A stretch of 64,000 bases of DNA from Psychromonas sp. 14N.309.X.WAT.B.A12 (GTDB lineage: Bacteria > Pseudomonadota > Gammaproteobacteria > Enterobacterales > Psychromonadaceae): contig NZ_JAPNXS010000011.1 in assembly GCF_030397575.1 (NCBI RefSeq), forward strand, positions 50,073 through 114,072, written 5' to 3'. Below, piece after piece: positions 56,346 to 64,000 of this stretch (within the stretch, counting starts at the first letter, position 1; the number at the start of each line of letters is the position of its first letter). The position numbers were made by a program, and so were the translations under genes. The notes under the pieces are model-generated. The model was not told the DNA's origin and searched no databases. It saw nothing but the letters and a program-made list of their open reading frames with translations.

Positions 56346-57359
56346 ACTATTACAATTTTCAGTGCGGCCATTAGCATCACCAATACTGCCCACATCAACA
56401 CCTAACAATTTTAATTTGGCACTCATATCAGCACCGGTAAATGCATTGTCAGTGCCGAGCAATGTATCTACTGCGACTTTTGCCATGCTATAACCTGGTG
56501 CAACTAAACCAAAGAACTGACTATTCCAAGAAGCACATTCACCAATGGCAAAGATATTTGGATCAGAGGTAACGCACTGGTCATTAATACTAATACCACC
56601 GCGAGGCGCTGTTTCTAAGTCAGTTTGCTTGGCGAGTTTATCCTGTGGTCTGACACCAGTAGAAAAGACAATAAAGTCCACTTCTAACTCAGTGCCATCA
56701 GCAAATTTCATGGTATTACGTGCATTTGTACCACTAGCAACAATTCCTTGGGTATTCTTAACGGTATGAACATTTACACCAATACTTTCGATTTTACTAC
56801 GCAAAATTTGTCCACCTTGCGCATCTAATTGCTCGGCCATTAAGACGGGAGCAAACTCAATAACATGTGTTTCTACACCTAATGCTTTTAGAGCGCCAGC
56901 AGCTTCCAAACCTAATAAACCACCGCCAACTACCGCTCCTTTCTTGCTGTTGCGTGCTACTTTTTCAATGGCGTTTAAATCTTCAATGGTACGGTAAACA
57001 AAACAATCTTTACTTTCATTGCCTTTAATAGGTGGTGGCCATGACTAGCTTGTCGTAAAAGACTGCACGACCAGTTTGAGAGTGAATAACTTTTTCATCT
57101 CTATTAATCGTTAATGCACGTTCACCAACCAACATTTCAATATTATTTTTTTCATAATATCCTGTTTTAACCAGTGATAACTCGTCGGCAGTATGATGAG
57201 AGAAATATGAAGAAAGATGTACTCGATCGTATGCAACTCGAGGTTCTTCACAGAAAGCAACAATATCAAAGTTAGCTAACCCTCCCTTATCGATAAGCTC
57301 TTCGATAAAACGGTGGCCAACCTACCATTGCCAATGGTGACTAATTTTTGTTTGCTCAT
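56330..57359 (-). pseudogene. nirB: 5' part of the NADH-nitrite reductase large subunit gene, with frameshifts
   Basis: The minus strand reads as NirB from MSKQKLVTIGNG to GDANGRT and closely follows E. coli NirB (ETHVIEFAPVLMAEQLDAQG, TELEVDFIVFSTGVRP, AIGECASWNSQFFGLVAPGY). There are two lesions: one missing base near 57323 (ATG of the MVGHRF segment lost a T) and a missing 20-bp stretch near 57037, which removes about seven codons after KLVMA. The reading frame changes at each. The iron-sulfur/sirohaem half is absent because the gene is fused to the nirC remnant at about 56340. Nitrite reductase cannot be made from this locus. Confidence 0.88.
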
Positions 57360-57559
57360 AATGTTTCTCTCACCTAATTAATTTAGGTGAAAGATAAGGT
57401 AATAGTGACTTTTAAAATTGACGAATATCAAGGTAGGTTTAAATAACGGGTATAACGCTTACATTTAATTTAAAAACGCGATTAACTACAATTTAATTAT
57501 GGTTAACTTATGATAAGGAGAATCATTACATAGACAAAAAATCTTTTAATATTAATAAA

Positions 57560-58342
57560 TTAGCAAGAAACATCTAAAATATTAGGATAAATGAATTGAT
57601 AGCCTAATGTGCGTTTAACTTTTTCATTACTAATTACTTTAGTCGCACTATTTTCAGCAATGATATAGTCAGGTTTAGGCAACCCAAGCGACAAGGCCAT
57701 CTCAGTATAATAGTCTTTCTTTGTTGGGTGATTGTCTGCACAGCCGTTAAAGATCTCTCCCCAAGCCTGTTGCGTTAGTATCGTTTCAATCAATTTAATA
57801 CAATCCGCTTGATGAATAAGGTTTACTTTTCCGAAGCCATCTTTAATACTTTTCCCAGAAGCAAAGAATCGACCTGGATGGCGTTTTCGGCCAATCAAAC
57901 CTGCTAAACGAAGTACTGTACACTCAAAGCCAATGTTATCAGTGAAGCATTTTTCTATCTTTCGTAGGTTTGTTTCAGAGGTTAGTTGATCGCTTTCGCT
58001 GCATAAACCAGCATCATTGGGGTAAACAGAAGTAGAGCTAATAAATAACACCTGCTGAATTGGGCTTTTTGCAATCTCTTCAGCAAGTTTTTCAAAGGCA
58101 GGTAAAGCTTTACAGGTGATATTAATAATTAGTGTTTGAGCTTGTAGAAAGTCTTTTACATTGCCTTGTAGCGCTTCAATATCAATTATATGAGGCGTAA
58201 CTCTCGTTTTTTTTAATGTACTAACTTTTGTAGGAGTACGTGTTGATAAACCCACCTCATAACAAGCTTGAGCAAGATGATTTGCCAATGGTTCACCTAA
58301 CCAACCACTGCCTAAAATACTAACTGTTTTATTATTTATCAT
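57560..58342 (-). CDS. NAD(P)-dependent epimerase/dehydratase-like protein (YeeZ type)
   Basis: A 260-aa Rossmann protein with the nucleotide-binding ILGSGWLGEPLA near the N-terminus and the SSTSVYP segment (Ser/Tyr region of the extended SDR family). It resembles E. coli YeeZ, a sugar-epimerase-like protein of unknown substrate. An ATG at 58360 is also possible, but AAGG lies 8 nt before the ATG at 58342. It follows the DUF1289 gene (stop at 58379) and may be co-transcribed. Confidence 0.8.
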   Translation of the reverse strand: MINNKTVSILGSGWLGEPLANHLAQACYEVGLSTRTPTKVSTLKKTRVTPHIIDIEALQGNVKDFLQAQTLIINITCKALPAFEKLAEEIAKSPIQQVLFISSTSVYPNDAGLCSESDQLTSETNLRKIEKCFTDNIGFECTVLRLAGLIGRKRHPGRFFASGKSIKDGFGKVNLIHQADCIKLIETILTQQAWGEIFNGCADNHPTKKDYYTEMALSLGLPKPDYIIAENSATKVISNEKVKRTLGYQFIYPNILDVSC

Positions 58343-58378
58343 GTTTTTTACCTTAGCCATTAGCGATTTCTCTAGCGT

Positions 58379-58558
58379 TTACTCTTGATGGCTGCTTTGC
58401 TGGCGACGCGAGCTAATATTGTTAATGATAATCTGTTTTTCACTATCTGATGCCTGTGACCACTCAGTGATCTCAGTTAGACTACGATAACAAGCGGTGC
58501 AAATATCTTGGTTATTTAAACAACAACGTCCAACGCAAGGTGAAGCAAGAGCATTCAT
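58379..58558 (-). CDS. DUF1289 small Cys protein
   Basis: A 59-aa gene that is easy to miss because of its length. It starts with ATG at 58558 and reads MNALASPCVGRCCLNNQD, then CTACYRSLTEITEWS, giving the C-x3-C-x7-C-x2-C plus ITEW pattern that defines DUF1289. Such proteins are predicted to bind a metal and occur throughout proteobacteria; function unknown. It is 36 bp upstream of the epimerase start on the same strand. The product at 33794-34006 is a second, Lys-extended member. Confidence 0.85.
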   Translation of the reverse strand: MNALASPCVGRCCLNNQDICTACYRSLTEITEWSQASDSEKQIIINNISSRRQQSSHQE

Positions 58559-58733
58559 CTAATATATTTCCTTTATTATAATCATAAGACCTCTGTAAAA
58601 TGCTTTATAAGCGTTTAATACACATTAAACAGCAAAGTATACTAATGCAATGGTGCCTACCTCTTTGAACGCTTTTATGCCATCCACAGATCAGTTACAA
58701 TTTTACCTTGTTCATTAACATAAAGAGATAAAA

Positions 58734-59090
58734 ATGAAAATTATTCGTTGGATATTAGGCCGTATCATTTTACTGCTGAACTTTATATTTTCGCCTAAAA
58801 AACTGCAAAGAGATGCAGCATCACAACAGAAAGTGGATCAACAAACTAAAAGCTTACAACTATATCAATTCGCTGCTTGCCCTTTCTGTGTCAAAGTCAG
58901 AAGAGTAATGCGTAAAAATGCATTAAACATCGAATTAGTGGATGCACAACAACCAGCCAATAGAGCCCTACTGATTGAACAAGGTGGCAAAGGCACAGTA
59001 CCTTGTTTACGTATTGAAGAAGATAATAAGATCACTTGGATGTATGAGTCGTCAGATATCGTCGCTTACTTAGAAAAAAGGTTTGCTTAA
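58734..59090 (+). CDS. Membrane-anchored glutaredoxin-like protein
   Basis: A 118-aa protein with an N-terminal hydrophobic segment (residues 5-19, RWILGRIILLLNFIF) and a glutaredoxin/GST-N thioredoxin fold whose active site is Cys49-Pro-Phe-Cys52 (AACPFCVKVRR). The conserved cis-Pro is in GTVPCLR. It is likely a membrane-tethered dithiol oxidoreductase. Single gene without obvious partners. Confidence 0.85.
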   Translation: MKIIRWILGRIILLLNFIFSPKKLQRDAASQQKVDQQTKSLQLYQFAACPFCVKVRRVMRKNALNIELVDAQQPANRALLIEQGGKGTVPCLRIEEDNKITWMYESSDIVAYLEKRFA

Positions 59091-59211
59091 TCCCAGTCGA
59101 CCTATTGTTATATTTAACGATTATAAAGAGTGGAGATTGATATAAGAACAAGTACATTCAAACAACTGCTTTCTTGAGCGCTATTTGAATGTACTTAAAT
59201 CAAGCTAAACG

Positions 59212-60405
59212 TTATGTATTAGCTGAAGTTGAAGCAAAAGCCAAACCTTCACGGTAATACTGATTAGCTTGCTCTTGCATCTCTTGCTCTTCCATTAAAG
59301 AAGCAATCAACTGATAATCCGTCACATTAGGTAATGTTTTCAAACTTTCACTAAGATGATCTATCGCCGCTTTAGGGTGACTCTCTTTAAGTTTTAAGTG
59401 CGCCAATGCTTGATGAACATAATCCGCATGTGCAGATTTCTTTAACTGCTTTTCAAGAAAAGTAATGATTGGATAATGATCCGTTACTTTTATCTTCTGT
59501 AAGTAAGGTAATAATGGCAAAGAAAACTGACGTTGTAGTTTATCTAATAGAAACTCTTGCGCCAATTTACCATGGTCATTATCAATAAAAGCTTCTAATA
59601 CTGCTTTTTGATAAGACAACTCTTTACGCATCCAACGCGCCACATCTTTATGCCAATAATCATTAAGTAATTGACCACTTTCCGCCGCAAGCTGTTGAAA
59701 CAATTGTTGATGAGCATGTAGCTCTAACTCTGCCACTTGTTCTGCATTCAACGTCAATAATTTACGTTGGCTATTTAACAGGGTAATTAACTTCTGCCAT
59801 TCATTCATTGCAGGGTACAAGGTAATGTAATGTTCCAGGATTTGCTTATTCTTAGGAAACTGTTGATTTAAGTTAGTTAGAGTCACTAATGCATTTTCGT
59901 ATTGCTGCGCATCTAGTTGTAATTCGGCCCAAACTAAACCAACAGCAAGTTTAGATTTAGGGTATTCGCTCGCTAACTGTAAATAATCATCACGTTGGTT
60001 AAACTCGCCATTTTTATGTGACGCACGTGCAGCCGCAATATAGGTAAGCGCAGGAGACTCACTTCGAACAGCAGATTTGGAAAGCAGCTTTTGCGCATGC
60101 TTAGTATTACCTTCTAATAGTGCCAGCATACCTAACAAACTATTTTTTTGTGCTTTACGTGTTTTACGCTGCCCAAACCAACCACGTGTCACACTGCTCA
60201 TTGAGAGAATTTTTCTTAATAGCCACTCTAGCGCCAATAGTAAGAAGTAAAAAATAATGGCAATAAAAACAGCATTAATAATAGTCGTTTCATAGGTTGT
60301 ATAACTATCAAATGAAACTAATATATAGCCTTTATGAGCACTCAATTCAGGTGCAAAGATTAATCCTGTGAGTAAGATAATGACAATTGCTATTAATCCA
60401 ATCAT
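59212..60405 (-). CDS. hemY: HemY-type TPR membrane protein
   Basis: A 397-aa protein with two N-terminal membrane helices (about 3-18 and 42-64) followed by TPR-like helical repeats to the end. It matches the proteobacterial HemY, encoded next to HemX in haem-biosynthesis operons; it is not a protoporphyrinogen oxidase. GGAG precedes the ATG, 5 bp after the hemX stop. Last gene of hemCDXY. Confidence 0.9.
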   Translation of the reverse strand: MIGLIAIVIILLTGLIFAPELSAHKGYILVSFDSYTTYETTIINAVFIAIIFYFLLLALEWLLRKILSMSSVTRGWFGQRKTRKAQKNSLLGMLALLEGNTKHAQKLLSKSAVRSESPALTYIAAARASHKNGEFNQRDDYLQLASEYPKSKLAVGLVWAELQLDAQQYENALVTLTNLNQQFPKNKQILEHYITLYPAMNEWQKLITLLNSQRKLLTLNAEQVAELELHAHQQLFQQLAAESGQLLNDYWHKDVARWMRKELSYQKAVLEAFIDNDHGKLAQEFLLDKLQRQFSLPLLPYLQKIKVTDHYPIITFLEKQLKKSAHADYVHQALAHLKLKESHPKAAIDHLSESLKTLPNVTDYQLIASLMEEQEMQEQANQYYREGLAFASTSANT

Positions 60406-60410
60406 ATCAG

Positions 60411-61538
60411 CTACTCCGCACTTTCAATGGTAAATGATTTGCTAATACGCTGCTTTAAAATATGTGAAAGTAAAGGTGCGCTCTTGAATTGATCAGGATA
60501 ATCAATGGAGATAGTTTCTTTGCTGAGTTTTTGAATTGCATTGTAAAATTGCTGCGTGCTTTTATCACCCATATCGTAATAAACGGACACCAATTTTAAT
60601 GCGCCTTGTAACGCTATGTCGTAAATTTCTTGCTGCTCTCGATACACCGCAAATTCAGCTTTCGATAAGTGATTTCTTAAATTCTCACTTAAATACCAAG
60701 CTTGTTCTGGGGATAACAAAGCTTCAACAGGCTTGTCACGGTGAGAAATAACGATAAAGCTTTCAATGAAAGAGTCCCAAGAACGATCTAAATTCGCTTC
60801 CCAGTCAGAAATATCGGTAGATACTTCTTGTGTATCGGTTTCTTCTGCTTCAGACATGGTCAGGCCAGCAATCATCAGTGTATCGATACGACGCTCTAAG
60901 CTTGATAAAGATAAGATAATGCCATCCACATCACGTGAAGGTAATGCTTCTAACATATTAATATCTTCTAATAATGCACGGCGCAACGGATTAAGACTAG
61001 GATCACCCATTTCAACAATACGTTGATCTGCAGTGCTTAATAACGCAATAGTGGCATTTAAATCATGCTCTAACCACAACTTACGGCCTGATAAGTTAAT
61101 TAGATATTCCACTTCTGCTAAAATCCAATCACTTGGATGACGGATATTCGTTTCAGCTACCGCACGGCGTAAAGATTGAATGTCATCATGATATAGTTTA
61201 CTTTTATTTTGGCTATCTAAAAGCTGAATATTAAGCTGTTCTACTTGAGTCTTAACACTATCGTTCGATGATTTGGTTTGCTGAAGCTGACTATTTAATC
61301 GCGCAGTTTGAGAGTCTAATTTATTACTTAATACTTCAATCTGTTCTTGATAAGCAGTGTTTGCGCCTACATTATTTTTATAAAAGTAGTAACCAAACCC
61401 TAAAACAAAAAACAATATAATGAACAGAATGAGAATAACAGCTACTAATAGCTTAGAAGATTTTTTGCGCTTTTTTTTCTCAACTTGCACTTCTGGCTCA
61501 GTTGGAATTTCTGGAGTTTCAGTATTAGTATCAGTCAT
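60411..61538 (-). CDS. hemX: HemX-type membrane protein
   Basis: A 375-aa protein with a charged cytoplasmic N-terminus (VEKKKRKKSSK), one membrane helix (about 29-50) and a long coiled coil (about 58-120), then a helical domain including VEYLINLSGRKLWLEHD. This is the HemX of gammaproteobacterial haem operons; it is not a proven methyltransferase. It follows hemD by 40 bp and overlaps nothing. Confidence 0.9.
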   Translation of the reverse strand: MTDTNTETPEIPTEPEVQVEKKKRKKSSKLLVAVILILFIILFFVLGFGYYFYKNNVGANTAYQEQIEVLSNKLDSQTARLNSQLQQTKSSNDSVKTQVEQLNIQLLDSQNKSKLYHDDIQSLRRAVAETNIRHPSDWILAEVEYLINLSGRKLWLEHDLNATIALLSTADQRIVEMGDPSLNPLRRALLEDINMLEALPSRDVDGIILSLSSLERRIDTLMIAGLTMSEAEETDTQEVSTDISDWEANLDRSWDSFIESFIVISHRDKPVEALLSPEQAWYLSENLRNHLSKAEFAVYREQQEIYDIALQGALKLVSVYYDMGDKSTQQFYNAIQKLSKETISIDYPDQFKSAPLLSHILKQRISKSFTIESAE

Positions 61539-61578
61539 AATTTTCCTATTTTAAAACTAATGGGCTATACAGAGGAGA

Positions 61579-62316
61579 TCAGTTATCATGAAAAAAATCT
61601 ACTATCTGATTTGTATGTAAACTTGGTAATAATATAATATTTTCCACGCCTAACAATCTAGCTTGATCAGCAACACGTTGACTTGGAACATAAAAAGTTA
61701 ACTTACATAACCAACTTGTATATTCCTTTGGCACAAGTACAAATAATTGATTTAAAATTTCCACACTGCTGATAATAGCACCATTTATAGATGCTTGTTG
61801 CCAATAATTAACTAAATCTATGCCATCTAGATCGAGTTTTACACGTTTATATGTCTGAAAGAAATCGACCTTAGCACCTCGTTTAATTAAAGTGTTTTCG
61901 AGTAAATCTCTTCCGCCTTCACCACGAAGGATTAAAATTCGCTTCCCATCTACATTTTGTAATGTATCTAGCGCTAATAAACCTTCACTGTCAAACCGAG
62001 ATAAAGGGCAAATAACCTGTTGTTTACATGCCATTTTCAATCTATTTTTCGTTGATTTACCTACTGCAAAATATTGAGTTTTAGGCCAATCACGGTGAAT
62101 GCTCTGTTCAGCATATTTAACTGCGTTACCACTTACCGCAATCACTGCATCATATTGTGCAGATAAAAAGGCATCTAATCTATGTGGATCATCTAAACCG
62201 ACTACAGTCAATAACGGTTGGGCAATAGAGAAACAACCAATCTCAGCTAAAGCATCAACAAGTTGTTGAGCATGAGGAGCAAAACGCGTTATCAGCAATC
62301 GGTCAGAACAAATCAC
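61579..62316 (-). CDS. hemD: Uroporphyrinogen-III synthase
   Basis: A 245-aa enzyme with the two-domain HemD fold, including the SVEILNQLF segment and a C-terminal [16 protein letters not shown] segment characteristic of the family. It cyclises hydroxymethylbilane with ring-D inversion. It starts with GTG, overlapping the hemC stop by four bases (GTGA), so the two are translationally coupled. Confidence 0.93.
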   Translation of the reverse strand: MICSDRLLITRFAPHAQQLVDALAEIGCFSIAQPLLTVVGLDDPHRLDAFLSAQYDAVIAVSGNAVKYAEQSIHRDWPKTQYFAVGKSTKNRLKMACKQQVICPLSRFDSEGLLALDTLQNVDGKRILILRGEGGRDLLENTLIKRGAKVDFFQTYKRVKLDLDGIDLVNYWQQASINGAIISSVEILNQLFVLVPKEYTSWLCKLTFYVPSQRVADQARLLGVENIILLPSLHTNQIVDFFHDN

Positions 62317-63239
62317 TTATATACTTCACTTAAAATTTCTTTAGCACCTGCATCTAATAATTGTTGAGCAAGTGCTTCACCTAATTCATGTGCTTTATCT
62401 GCATGACCTGTTATCTCTTTACGTATGATGTTTTTACCATCAATACTACCTACTAAACCACGCAAAAATACTTGCTCACCATCTAATAGAGCGAAGCTAC
62501 CAATTGGCACTTGGCAGCCACCTTCCAATGCTAAATTCATAGCACGTTCAGCAGTTACTCTGATACGAGTCTGTTGATGATTTAATGGTGCTAATAATGC
62601 GATTGTTTCTTGGTCATCTAAGCGGCACTCAATACCAACAGCACCTTGACCAACTGCAGGAAGGCTAATCTCAGGCTCAATAAAGCAGGCGATACGATCG
62701 TGCATTTCTAAACGCATTAAACCTGAAGCCGCAAGAATAATTGCATCGTATTCACCATCATCTAATTTGCGTAAACGCGTATTCACATTACCACGTAAGT
62801 CTTTAATCACTAAATCAGGGCGTAATGATTTAATTTGGCATTGACGACGTAAACTACATGTCCCGACTACAGCACCTTGAGGTAAGTCAGCAATCTTTTT
62901 AAACTGATTAGAAACAAGTGCATCGCGAGGATCTTCGCGTTCACAAATAACACTTAACCCTAAACCTTCAGGAAAATCTACAGGCACATCTTTCATAGAG
63001 TGCACTGCAATGTCAGCTCTGTTTTCTAACATAGCTACTTCCAATTCTTTAACAAATAGACCCTTACCACCTACTTTCGCTAAAGGTGTGTCAAGAATGA
63101 TGTCACCTTTAGTTTTCATCGGTAACAATTCAACGGTTAAATCAGCATGATGTTTAAGTAATTCAGCTTTAACAAAGTTAGCTTGCCACATAGCTAAAGG
63201 GCTATGACGTGTTGCAATACGAATAATTTTTTTAGACAT
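62313..63239 (-). CDS. hemC: Hydroxymethylbilane synthase (porphobilinogen deaminase)
   Basis: A 308-aa enzyme with the N-terminal [17 protein letters not shown], the HSMKDVP motif (about 80-86) and the dipyrromethane-attaching Cys in GGCQVPIG (about 240-247). It condenses four porphobilinogens. First gene of the hemCDXY operon, whose promoter must lie in the 63240-63480 region. Confidence 0.96.
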   Translation of the reverse strand: MSKKIIRIATRHSPLAMWQANFVKAELLKHHADLTVELLPMKTKGDIILDTPLAKVGGKGLFVKELEVAMLENRADIAVHSMKDVPVDFPEGLGLSVICEREDPRDALVSNQFKKIADLPQGAVVGTCSLRRQCQIKSLRPDLVIKDLRGNVNTRLRKLDDGEYDAIILAASGLMRLEMHDRIACFIEPEISLPAVGQGAVGIECRLDDQETIALLAPLNHQQTRIRVTAERAMNLALEGGCQVPIGSFALLDGEQVFLRGLVGSIDGKNIIRKEITGHADKAHELGEALAQQLLDAGAKEILSEVYK

Positions 63240-63470
63240 AAGCGTCTCTCTAATAACAGGATAATTTATGCTATCAAATACAAACTAATGATCCATATAA
63301 ATATGACTGAAAAGGGAAAAGAGAAGAAAATATTGATAAAGACACAGCATCGATAAGGTCATGCATAATAATTTAGCGGACTAATATCACAAGTAGACAG
63401 CTATTTGTAAGTAGAAATAATCATTTAGATAATAAATGCAAATAGTAGCAACATTAATTAAACAAAGCTT
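63240..63470. other. Upstream region of the hem operon
   Basis: AT-rich DNA that should contain the hemC promoter; no reading frame or repeat stands out. The divergent cyaA gene found beside hemC in many relatives is not present within the window. Confidence 0.5.
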
Positions 63471-64000
63471 AATATCAGGGCGAAGGGATAATTAACTGAC
63501 AGGTTAGTGTTACGAGCGAAAAAACTCTGATATTCCTTTTTTAGCCTGCTTGTTTTAGGTTTTGATATTGATGCATTCAATGTCATATAGATTCGCTTTG
63601 TTCATAGCTGTTAATCGATGTCTGCGATAACTGTCAGCCTAAAAAAAGGAGTGCAGAGCTTACCCGCTCGTGAGCCCTGCCTATCGGTAAACTCACCCTA
63701 CTTTCAGCGTAGCTCATCATAAATCAACAGACATGAAAAAAACCCTGTCGATGTTAATCAACAGGGTTCGTTTAATGAAGCGCTTGGCGATGGAAAGTCC
63801 TCGCAGCGCTCGTGGACCATCGCTGTCGCGGATCCACCAGGGCACGCGGAGCTTAGCCCGCTCATAAACCGATACTGGCGTATCATTCGCCCCTAGCTAT
63901 CACACATAAGGTTGGCCACTACGTGGCACTTTATTTACCCCATGTTCAAGTCGCTATAAAACCAACAGCCAATAACGAAAAAATCCCTGCTGACATAGTC
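63471..64000. other. GC-rich, highly structured block of unknown nature at the right edge
   Basis: From about 63534 the composition changes. Pairable segments include CCTTTTTTAGCCTG (63534-63547) with CAGCCTAAAAAAAGG (63637-63651), and a GCTTGGCGATGG...CCATCGC hairpin near 63783-63813. A motif AGCTTACCCGCTC near 63659 recurs as AGCTTAGCCCGCTC near 63853. Minus-strand terminators lie at 63738-63768 and, cut by the edge, at 63977-64000. A 5S-like 3' end (CATCGCCAAGC on the minus strand) precedes the first terminator, but no full 5S is there. It could be rRNA-operon flanking DNA or structured RNA genes. Confidence 0.4.
63738..63768 (-). terminator. Minus-strand rho-independent terminator
   Basis: On the minus strand AACCCTGT-TGA and TCG-ACAGGGTT pair (11 bp with one wobble), followed by TTTTTTT. 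A transcription unit on the minus strand should therefore end here, though no coding gene precedes it inside the window. Confidence 0.75.

Noticed and set aside
59212..60405. HemY as protoporphyrinogen oxidase
   Set aside because: The protein has two membrane helices and TPR-like repeats with no FAD motif; it is the proteobacterial HemY, a different protein from the Bacillus enzyme of that name.
63775..63830. 5S rRNA gene on the minus strand
   Set aside because: Only about 11 bases equal the 3' end of 5S; the rest does not match the conserved 5S sequence.

Overview
The window looks like chromosomal DNA of a cold-adapted marine gammaproteobacterium, most likely a Psychromonas-type organism. 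The evidence is AT-rich DNA, gammaproteobacterial housekeeping blocks (gmk-rpoZ, hemCDXY, yicC, putP, trhO), a secreted PL7 alginate lyase, a membrane fatty-acid cis/trans isomerase, and families typical of Vibrio/Psychromonas relatives (DUF2956, DUF2860, DUF3820). The genus is an inference. I saw no complete rRNA or tRNA gene, no CRISPR array and no intact insertion sequence.

Layout. 1-8.6 kb: a MATE exporter cut by the left edge, a secreted alginate lyase, an MFS transporter with a long helical-repeat tail, pyruvate oxidase and a sulfotransferase. 8.8-12.6 kb: codB-pucR-codA, in which the deaminase has Ser where E. coli CodA has the discriminating Asp314, a change known from 5-methylcytosine deaminases. 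12.6-19 kb: an aryl-beta-glucoside/cellobiose unit (LacI repressor, PTS IIB-IIC-IIA, two 6-phospho-beta-glucosidases) with matching palindromic operators before the repressor and before the PTS operon. 19-28.5 kb: a TonB-receptor remnant, an ABM protein, and an eight-gene minus-strand catabolic operon (ferredoxin reductase, CodA-like amidohydrolase, Rid protein, creatininase-family hydrolase, NMT1-type ABC importer, FAD oxidase). A RutR-like TetR gene lies upstream, and a 30-bp palindrome resembling a RutR site sits in front of the first gene; the operon probably imports and degrades a nitrogen heterocycle.

28.5-41 kb: a 231-bp MITE-like element, yicC, an HDOD protein, cti, a small Cys-rich gene with an in-phase A AAA AAG slippery site just before its stop, DUF2956, a short Firmicutes-like dapB, then an uncharacterised five-gene unit (YHS protein, small membrane protein, two ATP-grasp ligases, MFS) and putP. 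41-54.6 kb: a DUF2860 outer-membrane protein, a MocR/DMT-exporter pair, HAD phosphatase, lipocalin, AraC regulator, trhO, an MHYT hybrid kinase followed by a REC-HD-GYP regulator, and gmk-rpoZ without spoT. 54.7-64 kb: a Na+/Ca2+ exchanger, a decayed nirB/nirC deletion fusion, an epimerase with a previously unlisted 59-aa DUF1289 gene, a thioredoxin-fold protein, hemCDXY, and a GC-rich structured block with minus-strand terminators at the right edge.

Four dispersed elements with ATACCAAT/ATTGGTAT-like ends occur in intergenic DNA, one of them inside the beta-glucosidase operon. Catabolic operons dominate the accessory part: aryl-glucoside, pyrimidine and heterocycle uptake each come with a dedicated local regulator.
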